From: an uncultured Nitrospirales bacterium
Lineage (GTDB): Bacteria > Nitrospirota > Nitrospiria > Nitrospirales > UBA8639
Direction of reading: 5' to 3'
DNA: 64,000 bases
NCBI GenBank assembly: GCA_951812745.1
Contig: OX638327.1
Coordinates: forward strand, 620,001 to 684,000
Below the pieces are notes generated by a model. That model was not told the DNA's origin. It did no database searches and worked only from the letters and a program-made list of their open reading frames with translations. The first letter of the stretch is position 1. The number at the start of each line of letters is the position of its first letter. The translations under genes and the position numbers were made by a program. Positions 18,798 to 26,382 of this stretch are shown here, piece by piece.

Positions 18798-18833
18798 CCT
18801 CTCCCCTGGTGGGAGAGGGAAGGGTGAGGGGGA
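18798..18833. repeat. Dispersed repeat B, copy 1 (GGGAGAGGG palindrome)
   Basis: CCTCTCCCC-tggt-GGGAGAGGG followed by AAGGGTGAGGGGG. An inverted relative lies at 20501-20541, so the two copies flank prcB-prcA. This copy fills most of the 80-base gap between dop and prcB. Confidence 0.65.
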
Positions 18834-18851
18834 GAAGGAGCAAGAACGCCG

Positions 18852-19697
18852 GTGATCAGCATGGATCCAATCTTTTCCAAAATGCCCGTGAGTCAGTGTT
18901 CGAGTTTTTTTGATTTTATCCATCACACGAGACCCGAACTGACACCGGCCGCGCGGTGGGGGAGCGAGGGGAATGTGTCCGCGTCAGTGGACGAGATCCA
19001 ACGGCACGTCCTGTCGCAGCTTGCTCACGGGACGACTGTATTGGCCGTGAAATACGACAAGGGCGTAGTGATCGTCGGTGACCGGCGGGCCATCGAAGGC
19101 TATCAGGTGGCGTCGCGTCGCATGGAGAAGGTCTTCAAAACCGACAGCCATTCCGCCATCGCCATTGCGGGTGCCGCGGGTCCCTGTATGGAAATGGCCA
19201 AGTTGTTCGGGATTGAACTGGAACATTATGAAAAACTCGATGGCGTGTCGTTATCCTGCGAAGGCAAGGCGAACCGGTTGGGGCAAATGGTAAAAGCGAA
19301 TTTGCCCATGGTCATCCAAGGGTTGGTCGTCATCCCGCTGTTCGTGGGGTTTGACGTGAAGCAACAAGAGGGCCGGATTTTCAAATATGACGTCACGGGC
19401 GGAAAATATGAGGAAACGGAATATCACGCGGTCGGATCCGGGGGAAAAGACGCCCGTGTGACCATCAAGGAGCGGTTTCGCAAAAATCTGTCACAGCCTG
19501 AAGTGATCACCCTCGCCCTCCAGGCGCTCTTGAGCGCGGCGGAAGAGGACTTGGGGACCGGCGGTCCCGACCTGTTCCGCGGGATCTATCCCACCATGAA
19601 AATCGTCGATGCCCAAGGCGTGCGGGACGTCGAAGAGTCCGACGTGGCGTCGCAATGCGACCGGTTGGCTCGTTCACGAACCGAACAGGAATCCTGA
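18852..19697 (+). CDS. prcB: 20S proteasome beta subunit
   Basis: 281 residues from GTG 18852. Beta subunits form the proteolytic inner rings. The first 60 residues are a propeptide resembling the mycobacterial one (SSFFDFIHHTRPEL versus SSFTDFLRRQAPEL), removed at the HG|TT site so that Thr61 becomes the catalytic N-terminal threonine. With Thr61 as T1, Asp77 is D17 and Lys93 is K33, both in place, so the enzyme should be active. Alternative starts are ATG 18861 and 18882; AAGGAG at 18835-18840 favours the GTG. The stop overlaps prcA (TGATG). Confidence 0.95.
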   Translation: MISMDPIFSKMPVSQCSSFFDFIHHTRPELTPAARWGSEGNVSASVDEIQRHVLSQLAHGTTVLAVKYDKGVVIVGDRRAIEGYQVASRRMEKVFKTDSHSAIAIAGAAGPCMEMAKLFGIELEHYEKLDGVSLSCEGKANRLGQMVKANLPMVIQGLVVIPLFVGFDVKQQEGRIFKYDVTGGKYEETEYHAVGSGGKDARVTIKERFRKNLSQPEVITLALQALLSAAEEDLGTGGPDLFRGIYPTMKIVDAQGVRDVEESDVASQCDRLARSRTEQES

Positions 19698-20380
19698 TGA
19701 CGCTGCCGTTTTACGTCTCTCCCGAACAACTGATGCAGGATAAGGCGGAGTATGCCAAAAAAGGCATTGCCAAGGGCCGGTCGATTGTGGCCATCGAGTA
19801 CCGGGACGGCGTGCTCTTCGTGGCGGATAATCCCAGCAGCTCATTGTTCAAGATCTCAGAAATTTACGACAGCATCGCCTTTTCCGGAGCAGGGCGATAC
19901 AGCGAATTTGAAAGTCTGCGCAAAGCGGGCATTCAACATGCCGATTTAAAGGGGTTTATGTACAGTCGCGAAGACGTCACGGCTCGTTCCTTGGCCAACG
20001 GGTATTCGCAGACCCTGGGTACGATTTTCAGCCAGGAACTAAAACCCTTCGAAGTGGAAATCCTGTTAGCCCAAATCGGTGAACGGCCTGATCAGACGGA
20101 ATTGTATCGCATCGCGTTTGATGGGACGATTGTGCACGAAAAAGAATTTGTGGCCATCGGAGGACGTGCGGATACTGTGGTCTCCGCCCTGCGCACAACA
20201 GGATCGGAAGAGATCCCGGACTTGAAAGCCGCCCTCACCCATTGCATGAAAGCCCTCGAAACCGCGACGGGCCAGAACGTGTCACTGCACGCGCTGGAAG
20301 TCGCGCTCCTCGACCGAACCCGTACCGGCCGAAAGTTCCGCCGGGTCGGTGCAGAAGAAGCTGGTACCCTCCTTTCATAA
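19697..20380 (+). CDS. prcA: 20S proteasome alpha subunit
   Basis: 227 residues. Alpha subunits form the outer gating rings that ARC contacts. The N-terminus MTLPFYVSPEQLMQDKAEYA followed by KKGIAKGRSIVAIEY matches bacterial alpha subunits; there is no catalytic threonine. ATG 19697 is chosen because it overlaps the prcB stop (TGATG) and gives the family N-terminus; an upstream in-frame codon at 19655 would add 14 residues inside prcB. Coupled translation with prcB would keep the two ring types in equal amounts. Confidence 0.95.
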   Translation: MTLPFYVSPEQLMQDKAEYAKKGIAKGRSIVAIEYRDGVLFVADNPSSSLFKISEIYDSIAFSGAGRYSEFESLRKAGIQHADLKGFMYSREDVTARSLANGYSQTLGTIFSQELKPFEVEILLAQIGERPDQTELYRIAFDGTIVHEKEFVAIGGRADTVVSALRTTGSEEIPDLKAALTHCMKALETATGQNVSLHALEVALLDRTRTGRKFRRVGAEEAGTLLS

Positions 20381-20387
20381 ACTCCGC

Positions 20388-20403
20388 CATTGATACGAAA
20401 ATA
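20388..20403 (-). repeat. Dispersed repeat C, copy 1 (16-base motif)
   Basis: CATTGATACGAAAATA, the inverse complement of TATTTTCGTATCAATG, which occurs identically at 24490-24505 and 26286-26301. Here it sits eight bases after prcA. Confidence 0.75.
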
Positions 20404-20415
20404 CCGCGAATTTAT

Positions 20416-20500
20416 CATTCTGAGCCAGGTGCGAAGAATCTCTCGCTCAACAAACGAGCGCCTCAACTACGAGATCCTTCACTTCGTTCAGGATGACAGA
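20416..20500. repeat. Dispersed repeat A, copy 2
   Basis: CATTCTGAGC through GAAGAATCTCTCGCT to TTCGTTCAGGATGACAGA, diverged but alignable to 11191-11271. The interior GAATCTCTCGCT and GCGCCTCAAC and the end CAGGATGACA are shared. Confidence 0.7.
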
Positions 20501-20541
20501 CCCCCCTCAACCCTAGCCCTCTCCCGCGGTGTGGAGAGGGG
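20501..20541. repeat. Dispersed repeat B, copy 2 (inverted)
   Basis: CCCCCCTCAACCCTAGCCCT then CTCCCGCGGTGTGGAGAGGG. Read on the other strand it aligns with 18798-18833. It joins directly to repeat A, forming a compound repeat island between prcA and pafA. Confidence 0.6.
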
Positions 20542-20600
20542 ATAGGCCAAGCCCGGAGGCGTCTGTTCCGTCCGTGTCGCGTCTATGTTAACATGCGTCT

Positions 20601-21974
20601 ATGAAACGCATTTTCGGACTCGAGTGTGAATACGGGCTTACCTTTTCCCCCAATGGCCGGGTGTATCTGCCCATTGAAAAAATTCTGGGATACATTTTCG
20701 AGGGGTTGATTCCGAACAGTTGGCCGTCCAATGCCTTTCTCACGAATGGGGCCAGGTTTTATCAGGACACCGGATGCCATCCCGAGTATGCCACTCCGGA
20801 GTGCGACGACATTTTCGAGTTGGTGGTGCATGAGAAGGCCGGAGAGCGGATACTCGAGTCCTGTTTGCCCGCGGCGGAAGAACGTCTCCGGGAAGAAGGA
20901 CTCGCCGGTGACATCTATATTTTCAAGAACAACACGGATTCCCTGGGGAATACCTACGGGTGCCATGAAAACTTCCTGATGCAGCGTGACGTTGATTTTT
21001 GGAAGGTGGCTGAACAACTCATCCCGTTCTTCGTGACGCGACAGATTTTTTCAGGCGCCGGGAAAGTGCTCAAGGTCTCGGGCAAACCACATTATTTTAT
21101 TTCCCAGCGGGCCCAGCACATTCACGAGAAAACCTCGTCCTCCACCACGTCGTCCCGAAGCATTATCAACACGCGGGATGAACCGCATGCGGACGCCGAA
21201 CGGTATCGGCGCCTTCATATCATTCTCGGGGACTCCAATATGTCGGAGTTTGCCACGTACCTGAAGGTCGGCACCGCGGATCTGGTGTTGTCCATGATCG
21301 AGGAAGGGTATTTTATCAAGGGCATTGAATTGGAAGATCCCGTCAAGGCCATCAGGGAAATTTCCCGGGATCCCACGTTGAAGAAAAAGGTGAAGTTGGA
21401 TGATGGACGGGAGTTTTCCGCGCTGGAGATCCAGCGAATCTATTTGGAAAAGGCTTCGGAATATCTCCACGACCGGCCCTATGACAAGGTGCTGGCAGAC
21501 GTCCTGACGGAGTGGGAACGCGTGTTGGATGCATTGGAGGACGATCCCATGCAGTTGGTGCGGGAGATCGATTGGGTGACGAAACGCTGGGTGATCCAAT
21601 CGTACATCGACCGAAAGGGGTGCGGATGGGATGATCCGCGAGTGGCGATGATGGACCTGCAATATCACGACGTGAACCGGAAGCGCGGGCTCTATTACAT
21701 CTTGGAGGCGCATGAGCGGACGGTGAAGATGGTGGATGAACGAGCCGTGGAACGCGCCATGTCCCTCCCGCCCCAGTCCACCCGCGCCAAGGTTCGAGGC
21801 GATTTCATTCGATTTGCCCGTGCCAAAAATCGATCCTACACGGTCGATTGGACCTATTTGAAATTAAACGGCTATTGGGAAGAAACGATCTTGTGCATGG
21901 ATCCCTTTTGTGCGTTCAACCGGCGGGTCGATGAACTGCTGGCCCAGGTGTCTCCTGCTTCTCTCCAGACGTGA
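20601..21974 (+). CDS. pafA: Pup-type protein ligase PafA
   Basis: 457 residues. PafA phosphorylates the C-terminal glutamate of the modifier and joins it to substrate lysines. The glutamine-synthetase-like fold shows FGLECEYG, GCHPEYATPECD, FKNNTDSLGNTYGCHENFLM, INTRDEPHADAERYRRLHII and CGWDDPRVAMMDLQYHD. The compact N-terminus, lacking the Dop-type insertion, and the later C-terminal domain identify PafA rather than Dop. It is separated from prcA by a 220-base repeat island and may have a separate promoter. No modifier gene is adjacent on either side. Confidence 0.93.
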   Translation: MKRIFGLECEYGLTFSPNGRVYLPIEKILGYIFEGLIPNSWPSNAFLTNGARFYQDTGCHPEYATPECDDIFELVVHEKAGERILESCLPAAEERLREEGLAGDIYIFKNNTDSLGNTYGCHENFLMQRDVDFWKVAEQLIPFFVTRQIFSGAGKVLKVSGKPHYFISQRAQHIHEKTSSSTTSSRSIINTRDEPHADAERYRRLHIILGDSNMSEFATYLKVGTADLVLSMIEEGYFIKGIELEDPVKAIREISRDPTLKKKVKLDDGREFSALEIQRIYLEKASEYLHDRPYDKVLADVLTEWERVLDALEDDPMQLVREIDWVTKRWVIQSYIDRKGCGWDDPRVAMMDLQYHDVNRKRGLYYILEAHERTVKMVDERAVERAMSLPPQSTRAKVRGDFIRFARAKNRSYTVDWTYLKLNGYWEETILCMDPFCAFNRRVDELLAQVSPASLQT

Positions 21975-21975
21975 C

Positions 21976-22893
21976 ATGCCATTACCTGCCCTTTATTCCC
22001 ACGCGAACGTCGTGATTCGTCCGTGGCTCGCGGCACTGGTGTTGGTGCTGACGAGCGTCTTCCCGGTCAGCCTGTTTTTCATGGAAGCGTATTCCGTGGG
22101 GGGCGATGGCCAGTTCAGTGGCAAGCAAGGGGAAGTGTTGTTGGTGACGGTCCCGGTCTTGGATCGGCCGGACCGGGTCGAAGGGCAATTTCTAGAACGG
22201 ACGCTGACTTTTTTCCCTTTCAAGGATCAAATATATGCAGGATTGTTGGGGTTGGATATGCAGGACCGCCCCGGTCGGCATGAACTCACGATCGAGGTGG
22301 TCTATCCAGAACGGACGGAACGTCGGAGTCTGTCGGTGCTGGTGATGAAGGAGGAATACCCCGTGCAACGGTTGACCTTGCCTTCCCGAATGGTGGATCT
22401 GGACCGGAAGACTCTGACTCGGGTCGAGACTGAATCCAAGGCCGTCCACAAGGCTTTTGCCGGTTTCGTCCCGCATCCCTTGTGGAAGGGCCGGTTTCTT
22501 GAACCGGTCCAGGGAGAAATATCCGGGCGATTCGGGAGTCGCCGGGTCATCAATGGGCAAGCCAGAAAACCCCATAGTGGGGAAGACATCGCGGCGCCAC
22601 AAGGAACTCCCGTGTTGGCCATGAACGACGGAATGGTACGCCTCACCGCCGATCACTTCTTTTCGGGAAAAGGGGTGATCGTGGATCATGGGCTTGGCCT
22701 TTTTTCGATGTACTTTCACTTATCCAGCGTGGACGTGGAGCACGGTCAGGTCGTGAAAAAAGGTCAGGTGATCGGGAAAGTCGGCTCCACGGGACGAGCG
22801 ACCGGCCCGCATCTCCATTGGGGAGTGCGCCTCAACGGATCACGGGTTGATCCCTACTCGTTGCTTGATCTGACGATTGATGTCCAACCGTAA
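21976..22893 (+). CDS. M23 (LytM) family metallopeptidase
   Basis: 305 residues. A signal anchor at about 17-38 exports the protein. A middle beta-rich region (about 45-150) precedes the M23 domain (about 190-300), which retains its zinc ligands: HSGED (HxxxD) and HLHWG (HxH), so it should be an active peptidoglycan endopeptidase, unlike the EnvC-like protein. ATG 21976 follows the pafA stop by one base, implying cotranscription with pafA. A link to the proteasome is not known from the family; the adjacency may be incidental. Confidence 0.92.
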   Translation: MPLPALYSHANVVIRPWLAALVLVLTSVFPVSLFFMEAYSVGGDGQFSGKQGEVLLVTVPVLDRPDRVEGQFLERTLTFFPFKDQIYAGLLGLDMQDRPGRHELTIEVVYPERTERRSLSVLVMKEEYPVQRLTLPSRMVDLDRKTLTRVETESKAVHKAFAGFVPHPLWKGRFLEPVQGEISGRFGSRRVINGQARKPHSGEDIAAPQGTPVLAMNDGMVRLTADHFFSGKGVIVDHGLGLFSMYFHLSSVDVEHGQVVKKGQVIGKVGSTGRATGPHLHWGVRLNGSRVDPYSLLDLTIDVQP

Positions 22894-22914
22894 CTCATTC
22901 TCTGCAATGGATCC

Positions 22915-23454
22915 ATGAATAATGTCTGTGTGTTTTGCGGCTCCAGTACCGGCCTGAAGATTCGTTATGCCGAGATGGCCGGGCTCCTGGGCAAAGAACT
23001 CGCCGCGCGTGGGCTGGGTTTGGTCTATGGTGGCGGCAACATCGGGTTGATGGAGGTTTTGGCGAACGCCTGCCGTGCCGGGGACGGCCGGGTGATCGGC
23101 GTCATCCCGGAATTCATGGTGGCCAATCAATGGGCCCGGCGCGACGTGTCCACGCTCCACGTGGTGGCATCGATGCATGAGCGCAAAGCCCTCATGTCGG
23201 ATTTGGCTGATGCCTTTATCGCGCTCCCTGGGGGATACGGGACCCTGGAAGAATTTTGTGAAACAATCACCTGGCGTCAGCTTCAGTTGCACCATAAACC
23301 CTGTGGGCTGTTGAACGTCGATGGATTTTTCGATGCATTCCTGATGTTTTTGGATCATCAGACACGGGAAGGGTTTTTGGCCCCTGAAAATCGAGCGTTG
23401 ATTTGCGTTGCCTCTGATCCGGCGACGTTGCTGGATCTGCTGAATGAAGCCTGA
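22915..23454 (+). CDS. LOG family protein (Rossmann fold nucleotide hydrolase)
   Basis: 179 residues, TIGR00730/LOG type. Motifs: NNVCVFCGSSTG at the N-terminus, LVYGGGNIGLMEVLANA, MHERKALM and the active-site PGGYGTLEEF. Homologues cleave N6-modified AMP to free base and ribose 5-phosphate and are called LONELY GUY in plants; in bacteria the physiological substrate is often uncertain. It lies 21 bases after the M23 gene and is probably its operon partner. Downstream DNA is repeat and IS remnant. Confidence 0.92.
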   Translation: MNNVCVFCGSSTGLKIRYAEMAGLLGKELAARGLGLVYGGGNIGLMEVLANACRAGDGRVIGVIPEFMVANQWARRDVSTLHVVASMHERKALMSDLADAFIALPGGYGTLEEFCETITWRQLQLHHKPCGLLNVDGFFDAFLMFLDHQTREGFLAPENRALICVASDPATLLDLLNEA

Positions 23455-23552
23455 ATGCGAACTCTGCTCTACCTCTACTTACGTTGGTATAAAAACAACC
23501 TCACTCGGGCCGCCGCTCCGGTTCCCCTCCTGTGTCAGCAATTGTCTGGAAG

Positions 23553-23786
23553 TTAAGGAGTCGCATGCATCTGTTCTTGCCAATACGTTCGATGTTTGAG
23601 CATCGCGTGGAGAATCGTCAAGAATTTGCGCATACAAGCGACCAACGCCACCTTGCGTTTTTTGCCGCGCGCGCCCAGGGTCTGGTATGTGTGCCGGATG
23701 ACCGGATTACCGCGGGGCGCCACCAAGGTCGCCATGCACAGAACCGTGCGCACGGGCGCGCGGCTGCCCACGCGGTGGGGGTGCAT
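23553..23786 (-). pseudogene. IS110-family transposase, C-terminal remnant
   Basis: About 78 codons on the minus strand match the C-terminal Transposase_20 region of IS110 elements: NPVIRHTYQTL, KVALVACMRKFLTILHAML. The catalytic DEDD N-terminal domain and the rest of the helix-hairpin region are missing, and the frame upstream is broken. This is a decayed insertion. Overlapping + strand frames of similar length have arginine/histidine-rich nonsense composition and are not genes. Confidence 0.75.
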
Positions 23787-23864
23787 CCGGCTGGGGCCGG
23801 ACGGGGGGGCGGCACCCGCGCGGCAAACTTTAGATACAAGGAGGGGAGGGAGCGTAGCGAGTCG

Positions 23865-23947
23865 GTCGGATTAGCATCGCGTAATCCGACATGTTCTGGC
23901 CTCGTCAAACAACGAAGAGGTCAGGTTACGCTTCGCTAACCTGACCT
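23865..23947. repeat. Two related tandem palindromes
   Basis: GTCGGATTA-gcatcgcg-TAATCCGAC (23865-23890) and AGGTCAGGTTA-cgcttcgc-TAACCTGACCT (23918-23947). Both have 9-11 bp perfect arms around an 8-base loop of related sequence, as in REP-like extragenic elements. They complete the 520-base stretch between the LOG gene and the next gene, which otherwise holds only the IS110 remnant. Confidence 0.7.
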
Positions 23948-23979
23948 ACGGGGCCCAAACGTTGATAAGGACCCACGCC

Positions 23980-24405
23980 ATGGACGAACTTGTCAAACCC
24001 ATCGTGCAGGCCTTTTTGGTTTGCGATTCGGTGATTCTGGACAGTTTTACCAGAAAGAAAAGCATCATCGGAACGTTCACGCATTTGTGGGCTGCACGAT
24101 TCCCTTGTCAGCATCCACAAATGGGTGTCTATTTTTGTTTGACGGACGCGGAAGGCCAGTATGAGTTTGAGCTTCGTCTCGTGTATTTGGACCAGGATCA
24201 GCTCATTGGGAAAGCCTCGTTGCCGCAGGTTGAAATCAAAGATCGGCTCCAGATTCATGATTTCGGTGTGAATATTCCTTCGTTGGTCTTTCCGGCACCA
24301 GGCCGGTATGAGTTTCGATTGTTTGCGAATGGATATTTCGTCACTCAGAAAGACTTCAACGTGATTCAACAAACACCTCCGCCGCCCAACCCCGAATCCC
24401 TGTAG
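23980..24405 (+). CDS. DUF6941-like protein of unknown function
   Basis: 141 residues, soluble, no signal peptide. The opening DELVKPIVQAFLVCDSVILD, the IIGTF stretch and the repeated use of FPCQHPQMGVYFCLTD and GQYEFELRLVYLD resemble DUF6941 proteins. The C-terminus PGRYEFRLFANG suggests an immunoglobulin-like beta fold. Function unknown. ATG 23980 is chosen over an upstream TTG because AAGGA (23967-23971) lies eight bases before it. Neighbours are repeats and hsp20, so no operon context helps. Confidence 0.75.
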   Translation: MDELVKPIVQAFLVCDSVILDSFTRKKSIIGTFTHLWAARFPCQHPQMGVYFCLTDAEGQYEFELRLVYLDQDQLIGKASLPQVEIKDRLQIHDFGVNIPSLVFPAPGRYEFRLFANGYFVTQKDFNVIQQTPPPPNPESL

Positions 24406-24459
24406 ACGTGACAACGTGAAAGAGGGCCGTCTCTACTGCTCTGGCCTCCCCGACGTTCG

Positions 24460-24513
24460 CCTGCGTGCGCAGGAATGACAGATTCGGGTTATTTTCGTAT
24501 CAATGACAGATTG
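24460..24513 (+). repeat. Dispersed repeat C, extended copy 2
   Basis: CCTGCGTGCGCAGG AATGACAGATT, then TATTTTCGTATCAATG (24490-24505) and GACAGATT. The copy at 26249-26312 has the same two blocks with a different middle. Confidence 0.75.
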
Positions 24514-24649
24514 GTGTTTCGCTTGGGGTGATATGTAAAAGGCTTAGACAGTCTCCGGGCTTGACTTTTTGCCGTCTGGACTTATCTGGAAACGTAGAAG
24601 CGCTTCAATGGAAACTGAAAACGCAAACATGGATAAGAGGAGGTGCAAG

Positions 24650-25090
24650 ATGTTGGTCAAATGGAATCCGTTTCAAGAACTCGAGCGAACATTGGATTGG
24701 TGGGGCACTCAGCCGTTTCGGCGTCCGCAATGGGATGATCCGCAGGCGTCAGCGGTTAATTGGGTTCCACCGGTGAACGTTTATGAAGATACAGAACACC
24801 TGTTTGTGGAAGCACAATTGCCCGGCATTGACATGAAAGACGTAAAGATCTCCGTGACGGACGATTCGTTGCAACTTCACGGAGAACGGAAAGAGGAACG
24901 TTCGGAAGACCGGGACAACTATCATTTCCGTGAAGCCCAGTATGGGGCGTTTGCCCGGAGCTTCCGTCTTCCCAACTACGTCAAACCGGATCAGGCGACG
25001 GCTCGGTATGAGCAAGGCGTGCTGACCGTACAGGTTCCCAAGCGGGAAGAAACCAAGCCCAAATCGATCCCGATCGACGTCAAGGGATAA
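24650..25090 (+). CDS. Small heat-shock protein, Hsp20/alpha-crystallin family
   Basis: 146 residues, standard for bacterial Hsp20. The N-terminal WNPFQELER is followed by the alpha-crystallin domain (about 45-140): VPPVNVYEDTEHLFVEAQLP, GIDMKDVKISV, LQLHGERKEE, ARSFRLPNYV and the signature ATARYEQGVLTVQVPK. It holds unfolding proteins for refolding by ATP-dependent chaperones. ATG 24650 has GAGGAGG at 24637-24643; upstream in-frame codons would add 27 residues without homology. No clear CIRCE or heat-shock operator was recognised. Confidence 0.95.
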   Translation: MLVKWNPFQELERTLDWWGTQPFRRPQWDDPQASAVNWVPPVNVYEDTEHLFVEAQLPGIDMKDVKISVTDDSLQLHGERKEERSEDRDNYHFREAQYGAFARSFRLPNYVKPDQATARYEQGVLTVQVPKREETKPKSIPIDVKG

Positions 25091-25103
25091 GGGTGGACGC
25101 GTT

Positions 25104-25162
25104 GAACGTGCCGGGGCGAGGCCGGGTTTTTTCGAAACCTCCTGCCTCGCCCCGGCGCGTTC
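25104..25162 (+). terminator. Long hairpin after hsp20
   Basis: Nineteen-base arms 25104-25122 and 25144-25162 (core GCCGGGGCGAGGC / GCCTCGCCCCGGC) pair with one G-U, enclosing a 21-base loop that contains TTTTTT. It is probably the transcription end of hsp20 although no T-run follows the stem. Confidence 0.55.
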
Positions 25163-25282
25163 GGGCTTGCCCTTGATCCTCCGCATTCAATCTCTCCCGT
25201 TTCCCCTCACAGTTTCTTGTGAAAAAAGTGGTTCTCGGTTATTCTGCCTCCCCTGACGTGGCTTTCGTATGAGGTCAACGTT

Positions 25283-25720
25283 ATGAGAGAGCAAATGATT
25301 GCCGTCACCTCCCAGTTATCGATTCCTGAACAGGAACTTCGATTTCGCGCGTCACGCAGCAGCGGGCCCGGAGGACAAAACGTCAACAAGGTGAATACGC
25401 GCGTGACGTTGCATTTTGACGTCAGGCATTCTCCCTCGTTGACCGCTGGGCAAAAGTCCCTGATTAGCAAAAAGCTCAAGACCCGGATCAACAAGGAGGG
25501 AGTATTGTATCTGTATGCCCAACGAGCGTCGAGCCAGGCCATGAATCGAGCCGATGTGCTCGAGAAGTTTTGTCGGCTCCTGCACGAAGCCCTGGTTCCC
25601 CGGAAGATCCGAAAAGAACCCCGGATCTCGCAACGTGCCATTGAGAAGCGATTGGATGAAAAAAAACGGTGGGGACGGGTCAAGCAATTGCGCCATCAAC
25701 CGATCCGGGCCGACGACTGA
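25283..25720 (+). CDS. arfB: Alternative ribosome-rescue factor ArfB (YaeJ/ICT1 family)
   Basis: 145 residues. ArfB enters stalled ribosomes lacking a stop codon and hydrolyses peptidyl-tRNA. The catalytic GGQ loop is in SSGPGGQNVNKVNT (about 26-39), and the C-terminal basic tail that fills the mRNA channel is present (RKIRKEPRISQRAIEKRLDE then KKRWGRVKQLR). The length and single GGQ domain distinguish it from RF1/RF2. ATG 25283 has GAGG upstream. It stands alone, with repeats and an IS30 remnant downstream. Confidence 0.93.
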   Translation: MREQMIAVTSQLSIPEQELRFRASRSSGPGGQNVNKVNTRVTLHFDVRHSPSLTAGQKSLISKKLKTRINKEGVLYLYAQRASSQAMNRADVLEKFCRLLHEALVPRKIRKEPRISQRAIEKRLDEKKRWGRVKQLRHQPIRADD

Positions 25721-25757
25721 CCCTTCATAACAATGCCTCCTTCTGTCATTCCCGACC

Positions 25758-25797
25758 CCCGATTAAAAACGTCGCGGGCAGGCTATTTTTAATCGGG
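25758..25797. repeat. Palindromic repeat element
   Basis: CCCGATTAAAAA (25758-25769) and TTTTTAATCGGG (25786-25797) around a 16-base GC-rich loop, inside a TGTCATTCCCGA...GGGAATCC context typical of dispersed palindromes. Confidence 0.6.
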
Positions 25798-25908
25798 AAT
25801 CCAGGGGTTGTTCTTCCAGGGGGTCCGCATGAATGGAAGGGCAGATAAGAACGACCCTGGATTCCCTAAATGCACAAACGAAGTGCAACCCTTTGTTAAG
25901 TGGTTGCC

Positions 25909-26246
25909 ATGGGCCTTTACGACACACCCAGCATCCTTGAGGAACGCGATCAACTGGCCCGTTTACGTGCCGAGGGCTACTCCCTCGCCACATTGCGACC
26001 CCTCTGGACCGGCCGCCCCCCTGGTCACGGGGCGGCCGATCTGATGTTGTGCCCCCCTACGGCCACACCCATCGTCCAAGTCAGTTGGAGCCCTTGCCCC
26101 GCAAGATCGACTTGACGGTCCTCGCGGAGGAGCAGTTTACGCGCCTGGGCCAAGTGTCTCATAATACCCCGCGAAAATGCCTCGGCTACCAGACGCCCGC
26201 CGAGATTTTTCGAAACCATCTGTTGCACTTCAAATATGAATCCACC
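25909..26246 (+). pseudogene. IS30-family transposase remnant with internal deletion
   Basis: Two pieces in different frames. The first (25909-26030) resembles the N-terminal helix-turn-helix: LEERDQLARLRAEGYSLATL. The second (about 26100-26246) resembles the C-terminus: RKIDLTVLAEEQ and HNTPRKCLGYQTPAEIF. The DDE catalytic core between them is gone, so the element cannot move by itself. Together with the flanking repeats it fills the 660-base gap between arfB and the next gene. Confidence 0.7.
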
Positions 26247-26248
26247 TT

Positions 26249-26312
26249 CCTGCGTGTGCAGGAATGACAGTTCGACGTCTCTTGGCTATTTTCGTATCAA
26301 TGACAGATTCGT
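26249..26312 (+). repeat. Dispersed repeat C, extended copy 3
   Basis: CCTGCGTGTGCAGGAATGACAG, a variable 15-base middle, then TATTTTCGTATCAATG (26286-26301) and GACAGATT. Same orientation as 24460-24513. Confidence 0.75.
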
Positions 26313-26382
26313 ATGGGCCGGTTATTTACATGCCGGGGAAACTAAGTTGTCGTGAATTTGCGTCAGAGAAGAGAAATCGGAC

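Noticed and set aside
18772-18852. 27-codon frame between dop and prcB as a modifier gene
   Set aside because: It is read through the GGGAGAGGG repeat and ends in Glu-Arg-Arg; it is too short and lacks a Gly-Glu/Gln end.
23532-23939. 135-codon open frame on the + strand
   Set aside because: It is antisense to the IS110 remnant and runs through palindromic repeats; composition is Arg/Gly/Ala nonsense.
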